The notes under the pieces are model-generated. The model had not been told where the DNA came from. It worked only from the letters and a program-made list of their open reading frames with translations, and searched no databases. Both the position numbers and the translations under genes were made by a program. Below, piece by piece: positions 11,388-23,628 of a DNA stretch of 64,000 nt. The DNA is from Pezicula radicicola (taxonomy: Eukaryota; Ascomycota; Leotiomycetes; Helotiales; Dermateaceae), in contig PDUO01000009.1 in assembly GCA_003008705.1 (NCBI GenBank), positions 682,001-746,000 of the forward strand, in the 5' to 3' direction. Position 1 is the stretch's first letter. Each line of letters begins with the position of its first letter.

Positions 11388-12695
11388 CGTGATGCCTATC
11401 GGCCGTTACGAATGGTACAGATACTGATGGGCCGTCAAGGGAGGCAGACTGAGGCCTCGACGTAGCGATGGGTCGGAGATTAAAGAAATGAGAGGAGGCG
11501 ATGATGAGGAACGCCCAAGTACTTAAATGACTTTGATTATCTTTTCACCGTCCACCGTCCACCGAGCATAGAAAGCTCAAACACGGTTTCAGTACGAGCA
11601 ACGGGTACGGGCGTTCGATAGAGACGAACGACACGACGAAGAAATTCCTGGCTCGATACACGCAGCCGGATGGGGTTTGGCAGGGAGGGAGGGAACCAGT
11701 GGGAAGACTATAGCGGTGCGAGACCACTATTGGCTTGTCTGAGTGGGAGGCGGGAATGGCAGTAGCATGATCTCAGGCGAGGAAGGAACTGCAGCTCTTC
11801 TAGCTTTTTCCTGTAGCCGACGAAACCTCATCTTCGTCCTAGCTGCCGCCACGAGAAAGCCACATGGAAAGAAAGCACGTTGGCTAACGATACGGTACCT
11901 GAGTTGGTCTGACAACCTGAGCGTCACACATCATGATTTGTAGGTCAGATAGATGTAAGATGGAGAAAGCAAGCACAGCAACTGTGCTGGCCAACCATAC
12001 ACAGACGAGATCTACAGTACTACAGACGCGAACCATACATATGTCGAAGAGCTAAGCGCGGAGAAAATAATACATCTACACTGATACCATAATATTTCAG
12101 TTTTGGCCGTCCCTTCCCATTCATTATCTGATGGGTCTGAGCGGTATTACATATTCCGTCCCAAAAAAAAAAGAAAGAAAAAAAAAAAATAAAAAATAAA
12201 AATAATAAAAAAAGCAAGAGTGTGGTGGCGAGATCAACAGCCGACACACTCCAATGGTGGATGTAATTCGTGGTCTAAGCTCACCCAAGACAAAGAGGCG
12301 CCGTACAGAAGTACCAAGAGTTGGAATTGATGCGAGGAATGAAATTATCGAAGAGTAATCAGAGTTGGTTGCGGGGTAGGTAATTGGATCAGTCGTGCTC
12401 AGGTACAGAAGTCAAATATCTTGTGATGGTGCAAGAAAGAGCTGCCATCTCTCAGATCCATCTCAGATCTTCAGATCCCCCTCAACTAGCCAAACCCTCT
12501 AACCGCAACAGGCTATAGCGCAAGGCTACGCAATGCGACAACTGCTGCAATATACTTTTGGACCAAAAAAGCTACTGCACCACCCAGAAGCAAATCTGAC
12601 AACAAACCCAGATTCAACGCCACCTATCTGCTTCAAGCAGGTCAATCAGCTCCCCCTCATACCCTATGTTTCAGAATACCTGAGCCTCAATCGCA
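11388..12695. other. Divergent intergenic region with A-rich simple repeat
   Basis: 1.3 kb separate the start of the RGS gene and the start of PIG-P, so it must hold both promoters. An almost pure A tract with scattered G and T lies at about 12162-12213. A pyrimidine-rich stretch precedes the PIG-P start. I see no gene. Confidence 0.55.
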
Positions 12696-13439
12696 ATGGC
12701 ATCTTCCTCCGACGACGAAGACGACGCCATCTTCCAATCCCATTACAACCGGTCCTCATCGAGTTCCTCGCCCTCCCCCCCACCAACCTTACATCACAAC
12801 TTCTTCGCACCACCATTCTACAACCGTCCACCAACGCCCTTACCACCCTCACCATCCCTTACATCACTCCTGCGACCATCCAGACCCACCACGCCCGACA
12901 GCTCCGACAATGAACTCGAACCAGTCCCACGCGCATCACCCAAAGTACCAACCTACGAATACTATGGCTTCGTACTATACCTCTTCTCATCACTGACCTT
13001 CCTCATGTACCTATTATGGTCATACCTTCCCTCACCATTCCTACACGCCCTCGGCATCTATTACTATCCGAATAGATGGTGGTCCTTAGCTCTTCCATCT
13101 TTCCTAGTCATGCTACTCGTCTATATCTATGTCGCATTGGCGTCATACAACACTGGATATCTTACACTTCCAATGTCCTCTATCGAAACCATCATCGATG
13201 ATGCTGCCAATATTGCTACGATTGATGGGAGGGGGAGGATGAGGAGCAGTTATAAGAAGAAGGAGCGTGAGAGGGAGCGGGAACGCGAGCGTGCTCCTAT
13301 GGTAATACAAGATTGGAAGGGGATATGGAGTCATGGCACTGATGCCGTAATGGATGTGCCATTAGGAGGTGTGTGTGAGGTTTTATATGGCGATGGCAAC
13401 GACGACACAGACCTGGAAGATGAAGAAGTGGTGTCATAA
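12696..13439 (+). CDS. GPI19: PIG-P/Gpi19, subunit of GPI-GlcNAc transferase
   Basis: A single exon encodes 247 residues from an ATG followed by an acidic DDEDD stretch. The N-terminal ~85 residues are low-complexity (Ser runs, many Pro). The PIG-P domain starts at YEYYGFVLYLFSSLTFLMYL, continues through YYPNRWWSLALPSFL with a second membrane span (VMLLVYIYVALASYNTG), and ends with the conserved block TLPMSSIETIIDD. PIG-P is a small two-span subunit of the ER complex that transfers GlcNAc to phosphatidylinositol, the first step of GPI-anchor synthesis. The C-terminal tail carries a KKKERERERERERA basic/acidic repeat and ends acidic, as is common in filamentous fungi. The call rests on the domain and two-helix layout and is strong. 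Confidence 0.93.
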   Translation: MASSSDDEDDAIFQSHYNRSSSSSSPSPPPTLHHNFFAPPFYNRPPTPLPPSPSLTSLLRPSRPTTPDSSDNELEPVPRASPKVPTYEYYGFVLYLFSSLTFLMYLLWSYLPSPFLHALGIYYYPNRWWSLALPSFLVMLLVYIYVALASYNTGYLTLPMSSIETIIDDAANIATIDGRGRMRSSYKKKERERERERERAPMVIQDWKGIWSHGTDAVMDVPLGGVCEVLYGDGNDDTDLEDEEVVS

Positions 13440-13779
13440 GAACGACCAATTGATAATATATATCCTAATCTATGAAAGAATATTCAATCACCTGCTCCAA
13501 CTTTACTCAAATCATGACAACCGCTTTGCCCACGACTATAATAATGAGACCCAGCACATTGCTCGCATAGAGGCACACGTGAGACTTTCCTGGATGACGA
13601 AGACATAACGGCACAAGGACTAATTGATCATCTATATATCCCACTGTACGATACATTCCCAATTATGTATTGCGACGCGGCTTGATCTATAAAGACCGTA
13701 ACGCCCGGGCCGATATGCTACAATAGAATATATTGTTTCCCGTCCCTCATATATCTTTCATTGCTCGCCCAAGGCATAT
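13440..13779. other. Short convergent intergenic region
   Basis: 340 bp between the PIG-P stop (+) and the Zn2Cys6 regulator stop (-), A+T-rich, no gene or clear structured terminator seen. Confidence 0.5.
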
Positions 13780-16700
13780 TTAAAACCCAGTACCAAAGTC
13801 AATAAACATATCTTGAAAGTCCAAAGGGATCCAACACAATGTCAAGCCTGGAAAATTCCATTCGAGGATAAACTCCTTCGGAACATACGATTGGAAATCG
13901 GCATCTGCTTCATAAGGGCCAGAGAATACAGCCGCTGCTTGATCCTCTGCTGTAGTCTGCGCATTATCCTCACTCAGAGCTCTCTCGCACTTCTCCAAGC
14001 TCAGGCAGAGGATCCGGAAGTAGATGTTATGTGAGCTGCGAGCTCTAGAGAGCTCGTCCAGGAGAATTCTAACATCGGCGATTACCTGTGTCATATTTGT
14101 AGCCTCTGGGAGAATCCGAGCTAATTTGAGAAGGAGAAGAACTGAGAAGGCACATTTGGCTGTATTCAGATGTCAGCACATAGGTCAGCTTATCACACCC
14201 AACAGGATACCTTACCCCAAACAAAATCCATTCCGTATCGAAATGTTGCGAGATATGATTCTGAATCCGAGATCATTGTTGTGAGGTGTCTTTGGGCACT
14301 GTTTTTCGCTAGGTGAATGAAATTTCGTTGCTCATCCGTCATGATACTGAACTTGTTGTCAACTTTTTAATCCTCTTTTTTTAATTGGCAATGCAAGACT
14401 TACGCCACGTTATCAATTCCCATCCCTTGCAGTCCCTTGCCTATAAGTTGGAGCCGGGGGTTAGTCTGCCTATTCTAAAGATTTGTGATTTCAGGCGTAG
14501 CTTAAACATCATTAAAAGCACAGAGTAATGAATTCTATAAAGGGAAGTTGAGTCAAAAGTGTCACTCACATAGCATCGTCATTTCTGCCCAATCGCTCTG
14601 AATTCTCAGTGGTACTTTCAGCCGTGCTCGTTCGTTCTCATCTGATGTTGCTCTATCTGTTCAGTTCTGCGTCAGTGAACCGTTTTCAAAGACACCATTC
14701 GAAAAGAAAAAGATAACCTACCCACAATGCCCAACCAATCGCTGTGATTACAATTCTTAGCATTTAACACTCCCAACTTTTCAGTTATTGCTTACCTCAG
14801 CCACAGACTTATGTCAACTCTTGTCCCTTGGATTATGTCACAGATTTCTTGGTTCGAGAGGTTCGCTCCTTGGGATAGCCGTTCATGGGCGAGTGCTTCA
14901 GATTTCAAACTTTAGCAAATATTACAATCACCTTCATAAACACTCTTTCTTACCTCGAATCGAATTAAGCTATAGTTATGTCAGCTTTAAAATCGGCAGG
15001 TTTGAAAAAGAGTACCCACTTCAACTTGGGCGAGAAGACGGATATCAACGAAACTGACCGAAGGGTGTTCAAGGAGAACCCTACAGCGTCTCATTCCATC
15101 TTTGGCTTGGATCCCTGGTTTCTTGCCACAGTCTATACTGAATCTGCGATACGACATTAAGACGCTGTACCAACACATATGTACCAACGGAGACTTACAT
15201 ATGATCAAGAATAAAGGTCCCAAACCAAGTCCTCGCCTGTCTGAACAGACTTCCTTCAACTTCCCTCTCCGCGGCATTTGCATCCATAGAACCATCAAGA
15301 TTTCGAGATCTTGCCTCAAGGATCCTAGTCGATAGATCTCTATACGCTTTTGGAAGGTCTAAATCCAGAGCCATTCTTGTCGCGAGAGATGTCAGGATCC
15401 ATCCTTTCTCCGAATAGCAAGAATTGACTAGCAATGCTTGAACAGTCTCGATTGTGGTTGGAGCTGTCCCAAGGATCACATCACACATTGGTCCTTTCGT
15501 TGCATTACTGAGTACTTGGTATTGAGAGGAAGTCGGGCCTATAATAAAGGCAATCTTAGTCAATTTTATACGTTTTGTTGTCTTCAATAGTCTTACCGTT
15601 CTCTGCCCGGCATCCGATTGAACAAATCGTGGTGAAGAGCATACTACTTCTGGCTCGAACTGATGAGAATGTATCATACTCAGCATCGAAGACGGGAACG
15701 AATTTATGCTATAACTCGTCAGTTATATTTCTTCAAGAAGAATGCTCACATCACGGAGACCTACACATCCTTGGAAGAACCTAGAAAGCAAGTTAACATT
15801 AACACCACATTCAATAATCAACAAGTACATACGCCTGGAAATAAACAACAGCTTCCTCATAAGTTATGATTCCCCTAAAAATGATGTCTCCAGCACCCTC
15901 ACCATTCACCTCAAAATCACCCTGCTTCTTTTTGTAACTCGATGGCCCATTTCCAACTTGTTGAGAAGACGCTCCGAAAACAGAGCTGTTGCTGATGGAC
16001 GCAGAAGGAGGGAAGTTGGAGATCTGTGAGTTGAAGGAGAAGGATTGGGGCTCGGAATGTGAGTGATGGCTTGAGCCAGGAGAGATTGCCTCGGAAGTTA
16101 ACGGGAAGGTTGGAGTTATATGTATTTGCTGCTGCTGCTGCCGTTGCTGAACTTGAGATGTAGGTTGAGGTTCGGTGTGAGACTGAGCAACTGCCCCAGC
16201 GGATGTGTTAGAGACTGTTGATGGTGATCTCTGGACTCGGCTGGTGAGTGAGAGCATTTGCTCCTCGATCTGGGCCAATTTTCTGTTGTTATATTTAGCT
16301 GAAAGCTATGCAGGGGGAGGAGGAATGACTTACTGTGTTATTGGATCCGGAGGTGGCTTTTGGTATATACATGAGATCTTCGCTCGTGTACAGCGTGTGC
16401 AAGGCTTGCCCCCATCGCATCTGACCTACGATACAATAATCGTTAAGCTAAAATTCATCTCATTTCTCTTCATGAATAACAACGAGGATGATCTCCCCTC
16501 ACTCGACAGTAGAGAAGAGATTTTTTCATTAAGGAAAAAAGGAAATGAAAGGGCTGAACGTACTTTTGAACTCCTACATGTTGCCTGTATATCAAAAATT
16601 CAATGTCAGCACGGGGAAATTGGATCAGCTGCCATGGCAATATTCCCAGGTTGAAACAACCCTAAAAGGAACAAAGCTAAATCCCACGACTCTCAACATC

Positions 16701-17089
16701 CGGGACTCTTTCAACATCTCCTTTCTGGGCAGTTCATGTCATACATACACAGGCTTTCTAAAACGCACACAAAAACACGAGTCAGCAAATCTTCATCATA
16801 GCATAGCATAACCTCCCTACACCAGAAGGGGATTCCCCAAAGCGGAAGCAGGAAAAGGAAGGAGAAGACATCCGAAGCCCGAAGCCCCCTTCCGCTTCCC
16901 CAGAGAAACCACACCACAACTACGAGCACACCACTGCACCCCTCTTCTCCCCTCCCCTCAACACCATACCATAGCAAGCCAAAATCATATCAAGCCAAAA
17001 CAGATTAGAAAATGAAAAGTGCAAAAAAAATAAAAAATTATTTTACTCACGGGAATCCTTCGTTTCTTCTGCACCGAGGAGTCTTGCAT
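13780..17089 (-). CDS. Zn2Cys6 transcription factor with 16 exons, five of them microexons
   Basis: Exons: 17089-17051, 16757-16749, 16584-16564, 16425-16334, 16282-15833, 15780-15765, 15708-15597, 15538-15199, 15143-15020, 14969-14954, 14895-14796, 14741-14722, 14656-14570, 14440-14404, 14346-14216, 14159-13780. They sum to 1974 nt (657 residues) with every phase matching. The spliced N-terminus reads KKRRIP, KAC, ATCRSSK, VRCDGGKPCTRC and TRAKISC, a perfect C-x2-C-x6-C-x5-C-x2-C-x6-C cluster. Then come a linker, a Gln-rich stretch (QQRQQQQQ) and the middle homology region (EEAVVYFQAFFQGC, FVPVFDAEYDTFSSVR, GWILTSLATRMALDLDLP). It is a nuclear DNA-binding regulator; targets are unknown. The exon structure hides it from simple ORF searches. 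Exons of 9, 21, 16, 16 and 20 bp are exceptional. Confidence 0.9.
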
Positions 17090-17811
17090 CGCACAGAACA
17101 TCAAAGGAATAGTCCATGAAGGCCGGTTTTTTTCTTCTTCCCCCAAAATGGTCTTTTCTTCCCTTCACTTGTGTTTCAATGGTCGCTGTCACTCGTGTAA
17201 CAGCCTCAAATAGTGCTACACGTAGCAGTAGTAGAGTAACAAGGGAATTTTATTGTAAAAGCAGAGATGTACAAGTCAGAGGAAGGATATCCGACACAAC
17301 TCAATTTGAAATGACAGACTGCATTATTGCGTGGAGAGAGCGGGGAAAGAGGCCAAATGCGGAATCTGGGGTGTTGCTCGTATATCGGCTATGTCGGTCC
17401 GATGTTTTCCAATGCACTTCTTGCCAATGCTTTGCAAAGCATTACGAACGAAGTACTGTACTGTAGACACGCTTAACACTGTATATTTCATTAATGAACG
17501 TATAGTACTTGTACTCGTACTGTTTCTTAGTAATAATCGAACCATGCATGACAGACAGCCAATCAAGTTGCAGTCATCCACAGTGTGGAATATTTTCATT
17601 TGAAGGTATTGTTCGTTTTGTACAAGATTCCAAACAGAGAAAAAAGAGTCTAAACTACAGAGATCCATGCCCATCTCTCATAAAACGTTGCCCATAATTC
17701 GAGCGTCATCCCAACCCATTACGCATGTATGCAATGCCAATTCGCGCTTCAAAATACATAAAAAGGGGTATTTTTGGTGACACTCGTCGGCTTTCTCGTT
17801 ATCCATCTTCC
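17090..17811. other. Intergenic, no gene seen
   Basis: 722 bp lie between the start of the Zn2Cys6 regulator (its promoter) and the stop of striatin, both on the minus strand. Several short copies of TACTGTAC/GTACTG-like words occur near 17455-17520. No convincing coding sequence is present. Confidence 0.5.
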
Positions 17812-20399
17812 TCAACGAGCGAAGACCTTCACCACACCATCTCCCCCAGCACTAACGACCCAACGGCCATCCTGGCTCCATACTACCGAACAGATCCCCT
17901 CACCTCTCATCAGTCGGTGACTGGTGATTTCTTGTGTACAACTGCGCTTCTCCATTGACCAAAATCTTAGACTGGCATCATGTCCGGCTGAAACGAGTTC
18001 TTGACCGTCCGGTGACATGGAGAGGGCTGAGATTGCTGCTGGATGAGCTAGCATATTATATGTGCATTGGCCTGATCCTCGTTAGCTCTGTTCTTGGGGA
18101 GAGCTCAAGCAAACTTACCACTGTTAGCATCGAAGAATCGGATGTAACGGTCTTCGTGCCCACTGATTATAATGCCTTCAACTCCACCACTTGAACCCGT
18201 CGCACCATGAACAACTCCATCGTCTTCTGACGCTCTTCTGCCTGAGTCAAAGCTCAATGATCCATCTAAACCAGTCGTACTTGCAACAATCGCATTAACG
18301 CCTGTGGCAGTGGTACCATCATATGTCTCTAGGCTGGCCATGGAAGCTACTTCTTCTCCTGTTCTCGTATCATAAACCAAAACCGCTGCATCTGAATAGG
18401 AAACGACGAAGGCCTCGCCAGTTGCGGAAAGAGGAGTAATACATGTCGGCGAAGCATTACTGTTAACTCTTGAGATGGAGTGTATCATTGTGTAGTTGAA
18501 AGGAGAGTTGGAAGCAATGCTTGGCTGAGGTGATGAAGGGAATGCCGACCCAGATGACATAGAGTTGCCTCGGACACGACCACCCCTCCGTTGACTTCCA
18601 CCTTGAGGTGACACCAATTGCGGTGGAGCACTGATAGACCATATCTTGATGGTGCCGTCTGCAGCCCCGGTCGCCAAAATGATGCGATCAGGTCCACCAT
18701 AGGCATTGTTCTGTCCGAAAACAGTTCCTGTAGTTCCTGGCAAGACGCAGACAGTCCAAACGGCATCGGTATGCCCGTCAAGAGTTGCCTTCGGGTCGAC
18801 TCGGCCACGTTCCCAAACTCTGACTGTTGCATCCTGACCACCAGAAAATACCCATCCATCGCCTTGAGCTCGTCCACCACTTGAGAAGTTTTGCGACGGT
18901 GACCATGCCGTGAGACACATTACTGCGCCAGTATGACCACGGTGAGTAAAATAGCTTGAAATATCAAGATCATTCGTAAGCATGCCACCTTGGTGTTCGT
19001 ACCGTGCGGGAATTATCCATCTCTTTATCGTGCCATCGTCGCCGGTAGTACATATTTCTGGCTCACCAGGACTTCCGCCACCAGTAAAGATAACCGAGCG
19101 TACAGCATCTAGATGACCTCTGAGTCCAAATCGGACCTTGAAAGTACCAGTGTCTGTCTTTTGCGCCTGGTTCAATGATAGCTCATGTTCTGCACTTCTC
19201 CTCCGTGACATAGAGCCCTTTCTTCGGTGTGAGCCTGGAGCTCTATTAGGTGACTTGGGTGGGTCCTGGGCAACTGGGAACAGGTCTGTATCAGGTCTTT
19301 GAGGGACGGCCTTAGGCTCCGGGTCAGGAAATTGTGCGGTATCATTGAAGTCCCATCCGTCAGCTTCGGTTGGCTGCTCCTTCACTGTCGCATTCTCGTT
19401 CTCAACAGGTCTTCCAAATGAGTCAAAAGTGTGGTTTACTTTCGTTACTTCTTCTTCCTGTGGCTGCTCAGGCAGCTGGAAAGCAGAAGGCCATTCGCCT
19501 TGCGAATTTTGGGGTAATGGTTGTTGGTCGGCTAAAGAAGGCGCTACTTGTGTATCTGGATTTCTCACAGCAAGAGATGATGTAGGAATTGGTGGTGGAT
19601 GGTGGTTAGGCGTAGGTGATGGTCTTGTAAGATTGGCTTCTCGAAGATGCTTCTGCCGTGCTTGTTGGTTGTACATATCCTCTAGGCTCTGTTGGCTTTG
19701 CTGAGTAGCGAATGGAGGAGGTAGGATGTCTTCTGGTGCAGGTGGCTCCCTAGGTGGAACTGGATTTGACGGTGATACCATGAGATATGTGAGTTCACCT
19801 TGCGCCTTGTCAATAAATCCCTTCATGCCATATCTGTCAGGCTCATCCTCTCCTTTTTCACCCTCGTCTTCTACGTCCAGAAACGAATTATGCGGCTTCT
19901 CTTGACCCGCTAAATCAGAAATGTTAGCGAAAGCCTTCCCCCATCATAACTCAATACTTACGTCGCACAGGCTGCTTGCCAATCTTTTTTTCCTTCGCGT
20001 CTTGAGGTACCTCTTCACCTGAATCTTTTGCTTTAAGCTTCGAATCCCTATCCTTCAATGATTTCTCCAGCATCTCTATGTATCTCTTCAAGGTTTTGAT
20101 GCTCGCATCTGCCTTTCTTGTCCCGCCCTCTAATCGAGCAATTCTGGCTTTCATCTCTTGTCGTTCAATCTCCCAGGCATTTGATTGACGCTCGTGCTTG
20201 TGCCATTCTGTTTGTAAGAAGCGCATTACACCTGTCAAAGATCAGTACACTGTGGCAGATTGAACATTCGGTACCGACTGAGCAAATTCATACCTTGAAG
20301 CGTGTATTCGGTGCCCTGAGGCTGGTTTGGTTGGTTGTCTGATCCATTTCCGCCGCCAGTATTTCCACCACCCATACCAGACAGCGACTGCCAGGCCAT
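17812..20399 (-). CDS. pro11: Striatin homologue (STRIPAK scaffold, Pro11/StrA type)
   Basis: Four exons (20399-20294, 20231-19962, 19909-18119, 18071-17812) sum to 2427 nt and give 808 residues. The striatin N-domain is clear: [20 protein letters not shown] after the first intron, then a coiled coil (about residues 50-100, [20 protein letters not shown]). A long Pro/Gln-rich linker follows, then six to seven WD40 repeats from [16 protein letters not shown] to the C-terminus ([44 protein letters not shown]). Striatin is the PP2A B''' regulatory subunit and organises the STRIPAK complex, needed in filamentous ascomycetes for hyphal fusion and fruiting-body development. The start at 20399 was chosen because [11 protein letters not shown] precedes the conserved block closely. 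Length is close to that of Sordaria PRO11. Confidence 0.95.
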
Positions 20400-21968
20400 C
20401 TCGACCCCGGGCCCAGTCCTGTCTCTTACAAGCTTGACACCCCTCTGTGCGCGATCTTCGCACTTCGGATGGGAGACTCGATGGGCATTTGTTGGTAGAA
20501 AGCGCAAGAAAGTACGTCAGGGGACAGCGAGGCTCTTCTCGCAAGGAACGTGGTCAATTGTACATGGCCAAGCGGCGGTTGAAAGAGCGGATAGAACTGC
20601 GACACCAATTCACCAGAGCTCGAGAAATACGTACTTGGTTTCGTGATGGACTTGTGCAATCTTCGTCGCGTGGGAACATGGGGATCGTCGAACGGGCCCG
20701 TTGCTTCATCAATCCATCTTGGAGCTCCTCGAAGCGAGTCTCCCAGAAGTGACAAAAGGCGCCAGGCAAGCAGGCGACAAACTTCTAGAAGCCATGGTCC
20801 GAGCGCTTCCTTAGGAAAGGAGAACTTAGAAGAAAGGACGGCAATCCCCGATTCCAGTTAGACGAGGAGAAAGCCTTTGCTTTGCTTGTCTTTCAAAGTA
20901 TTATTTTCAAGCTATCTACCAACAATAATATTGAGGGGTTGGGCGGTACGAGTCAAAGCAGGGAAGCATCTACCTACTCGATCTAGGTAGCTGCAGCAGG
21001 TCATCAATTGTCACCGTTGCACCACACTCCGATCTACGGATGGAAGCTACGGACGAGAATAAATCCTTGGCACTTGATGCATTGTTTTGTCTGGTTATCT
21101 ACGACGGACTTAGGCGGTTTCATAAGGAAAAAGACGATCAAGTCTAGAAAAACGACTTACTGTTTTAATTATTCCCGTAAGGTCGTTAACAATTGCGGAA
21201 GTTACATTACTAGCTTTGAGCGTCTTTTACAAAAGAGAACGACAAAGTGATTCGATGTTTTAAAGCTGCCTACTGTATCAATAAGTCCGCCCTATCAAAA
21301 AATTCACCCAGTGCACTTTTGGTCTGAGACGACTACCCCTTTCGACCAGGCCGGCAGTGCGGTAAGATTGAGGAAACCCGCAATCTGCATCAACATCACA
21401 GCTAAACGACAGCAGGCATCGTTGAATACAGCTAAACATAATCTCTTTTGCTCTTATCTCATTCTAATTTATCTATCTCTAGGTAAGTTTAGCGATCGCT
21501 TAACATTAAGTTTGCGCCTCGCGTCACTTCAACTGTATTTGGCCTCGCGGTCGCTAAACTAGAAACTCGTGTAGTAAGGGGGTACTAGCGCCACGGTTAC
21601 AAGGCGGGTTGCTTTATGTAGACATGTGCAGGTTCTTTCGCAGAGGGATTAAAACTTCCAGAAAAATTGTATGAAAGAAATACACATAAGCAGTCCTAGA
21701 AGACATAGTAGCAGCTAGTTCGCCTGAGATATAATAATTGAGGTAGGTGTACTGTAATAATCATAAATTCAGACTGTACTTTCCAGATGTCCTCCAGGTT
21801 CAGAGAACAAGGCAAGAAGCACAATAGTTCACTATCTTTCAGGAATATAGCTAACCTCAGCCCACAAATACACATACAATATTTAACGTAGTTCATAAAA
21901 TCCAGTAACTCCTGTCTCACAAACAGCCCATAAAGCATCGAAATCTATGACCACAAAAACTACAACTA
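20400..21968. other. Intergenic region upstream of striatin
   Basis: 1.57 kb between the striatin start and the Rad14 stop. It holds the striatin promoter and long 5' region. From about 20880 to 21700 it is A+T-rich with no open frames of note. A short inverted repeat lies at 21487-21560: AGTTTAGCGATCGC pairs with GCGGTCGCTAAACT with one mismatch. No gene is seen. Confidence 0.5.
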
Positions 21969-23165
21969 TTAGAACTCCAACTCCTCAACCTCCATCCCAC
22001 AATCCACACAAGTCTTAACAGTCATACCCTCGGCATTCTCCACTGTCTGTCCCCACTCATGCTCATGCTTCCCATTCCCTATCGTATCGCCAAATCTGCC
22101 TCCTTTACCATCGCTCTTCAGATTCCTCCTCATCGCATCCGTCCTTGTCTTCTTCTTCAACTCCTTCAGCTTGCTCTTGAACTTATCTTCTTTCCGCTTC
22201 TTCTTGTCGATTTCTCTCTTCTCAAATTCGGCATCCAGAGCTTCTTCTGATCCCCATTTGGTTTTGAAGGCGTATTCTTCGACTTGGTACCGCAGGAAGA
22301 GCATCATGTCATGCCAATGTGATTTATGCGGGTTGGGCTTGTTGAGATGGGGTAGTAATTCGGGATCCTTAAGTTCAGCTAGGGTTTATCAGCACCTCCC
22401 CCCCAAGCAATCTAATAAGAAAGAACTTACGATCCGTCAGAAGATAATCATCCTTGGCCTCGGTCTTAGTCAAAAGACTATACTTCTCCGGAAACTTCTC
22501 CTTACACCCATTACAAACCGTACACTTGAATACCTCCTCCCACTGCCAATCAATCTCCAAACTGCTACACTCTCTACACTTGATCCCACTCTTCCCTAAG
22601 ACACTTAAACCCGGTTCAAAGGGGCCACTCTTATGATTCCTCAGATTCTTCAATAATTGATGCCGTTCCCATTCCTTAAGTGTCATATGCGCAGGTTTCT
22701 CCCCTGCCTTCGTAGCATGTAACGCTTTATTGAACGGATCATCTTCCGCAGACAAGAACCCTCCCTTCGTATCTGTCATCTTACTGAAATCATATTCCAC
22801 AAATTTCGTAAACTTCCGAGCCGCTTGAATATTATCATCTGCTTTGGCATTCTGCTGTTGACGTGCATCACGACTCGTTTCGGGGACGTTGGCTGTTGAG
22901 ATGGAGGAGTAATTGCGCTTTTGTCCGGCGAGGAAGCCACTGGGTGTGCGGGATTCAGATTCCCTGTTGCGTTGGCTTTCGAGGTATTGATCGCGTAAGG
23001 CTTTGGCTTTCAGCCGATTCTCTTCCTGTTGCTTGTTAGGTAGTGGTGCTTGTGGATTGTGGTGGATTGGATTCTGACTATTCTTCTTGTGACTTCTGGA
23101 GTCGGTGGCGATACGACTTTCGTGCTTGACCTTGTCGCACGAGGTGGTGTTGCTGGCCTATCCAT
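21969..23165 (-). CDS. RAD14: DNA repair protein Rad14/XPA
   Basis: Three exons (23165-23079, 23025-22431, 22378-21969) sum to 1092 nt and give 363 residues. The start MDRPATPPRATRSS reaches TPEVTRRI, which joins across a GTCAGA..CAG intron to EENRLKAKALRDQ, the conserved XPA N-terminal helix. The XPA zinc finger is CRECSSLEIDWQWEEVFKC with a following TVCNGC, and the DNA-binding block continues KFPEKYSLLTKTEAKDDYLL, then PELKDPELLPHLNKPNPHKS and WHDMMLFLRYQVEEYAF. The C-terminus is a Lys-rich helix plus a terminal CVDCGMEVEELEF motif. XPA/Rad14 verifies damage and positions nucleases during nucleotide excision repair. The first intron has an unusual GTCAG donor; otherwise the gene looks intact. 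Confidence 0.94.
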
Positions 23166-23628
23166 TACGCTTGCTCTTGAAAGGTACTTGTTATTTGCTG
23201 CAGTTGTTTATAAGGTAAATCCAGGACGAGAGGAAGAGTGGTTGTAGTTGTTGCCGCGAGGCTGAAAGGGATGTGGCGGTTTATGGTTTCAAGCCACAGC
23301 CTCGATGACGAATCGAGGCTGCTAGAACATTTTGAAAAATCACCACGCAAACAGTTTTGATTCGATTGATGCTCTTACATAATGCACAAGATCTTATTCA
23401 TGGAGCGCTTCGATCTGGAGCTATCATGGAACATAAATTTCCACAGAGTATGAAGATTTATTAGGTGTGGATGGACTCGGGACGAAGCCGGAAGGCCGTG
23501 AGAGATCAAAGAATTAATGATTCATTGGCCTAATGGCTATATCAAGTACGCCAAAAAGCCAGGCTGAATTCCTTGCCAATCCATATCCCCCAAAGCAATT
23601 ATATCCTACAAGCTCCTGAAGTCGGCTC
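23166..23628. other. Intergenic (Rad14 promoter, Pho88 3' flank)
   Basis: 463 bp between two minus-strand genes. No credible gene or repeat is visible. Confidence 0.5.

Noticed and set aside
12533..12913. 126-codon plus-strand frame over the start of PIG-P
   Set aside because: Shadow of the low-complexity PIG-P N-terminus in another frame; PIG-P itself is well supported.
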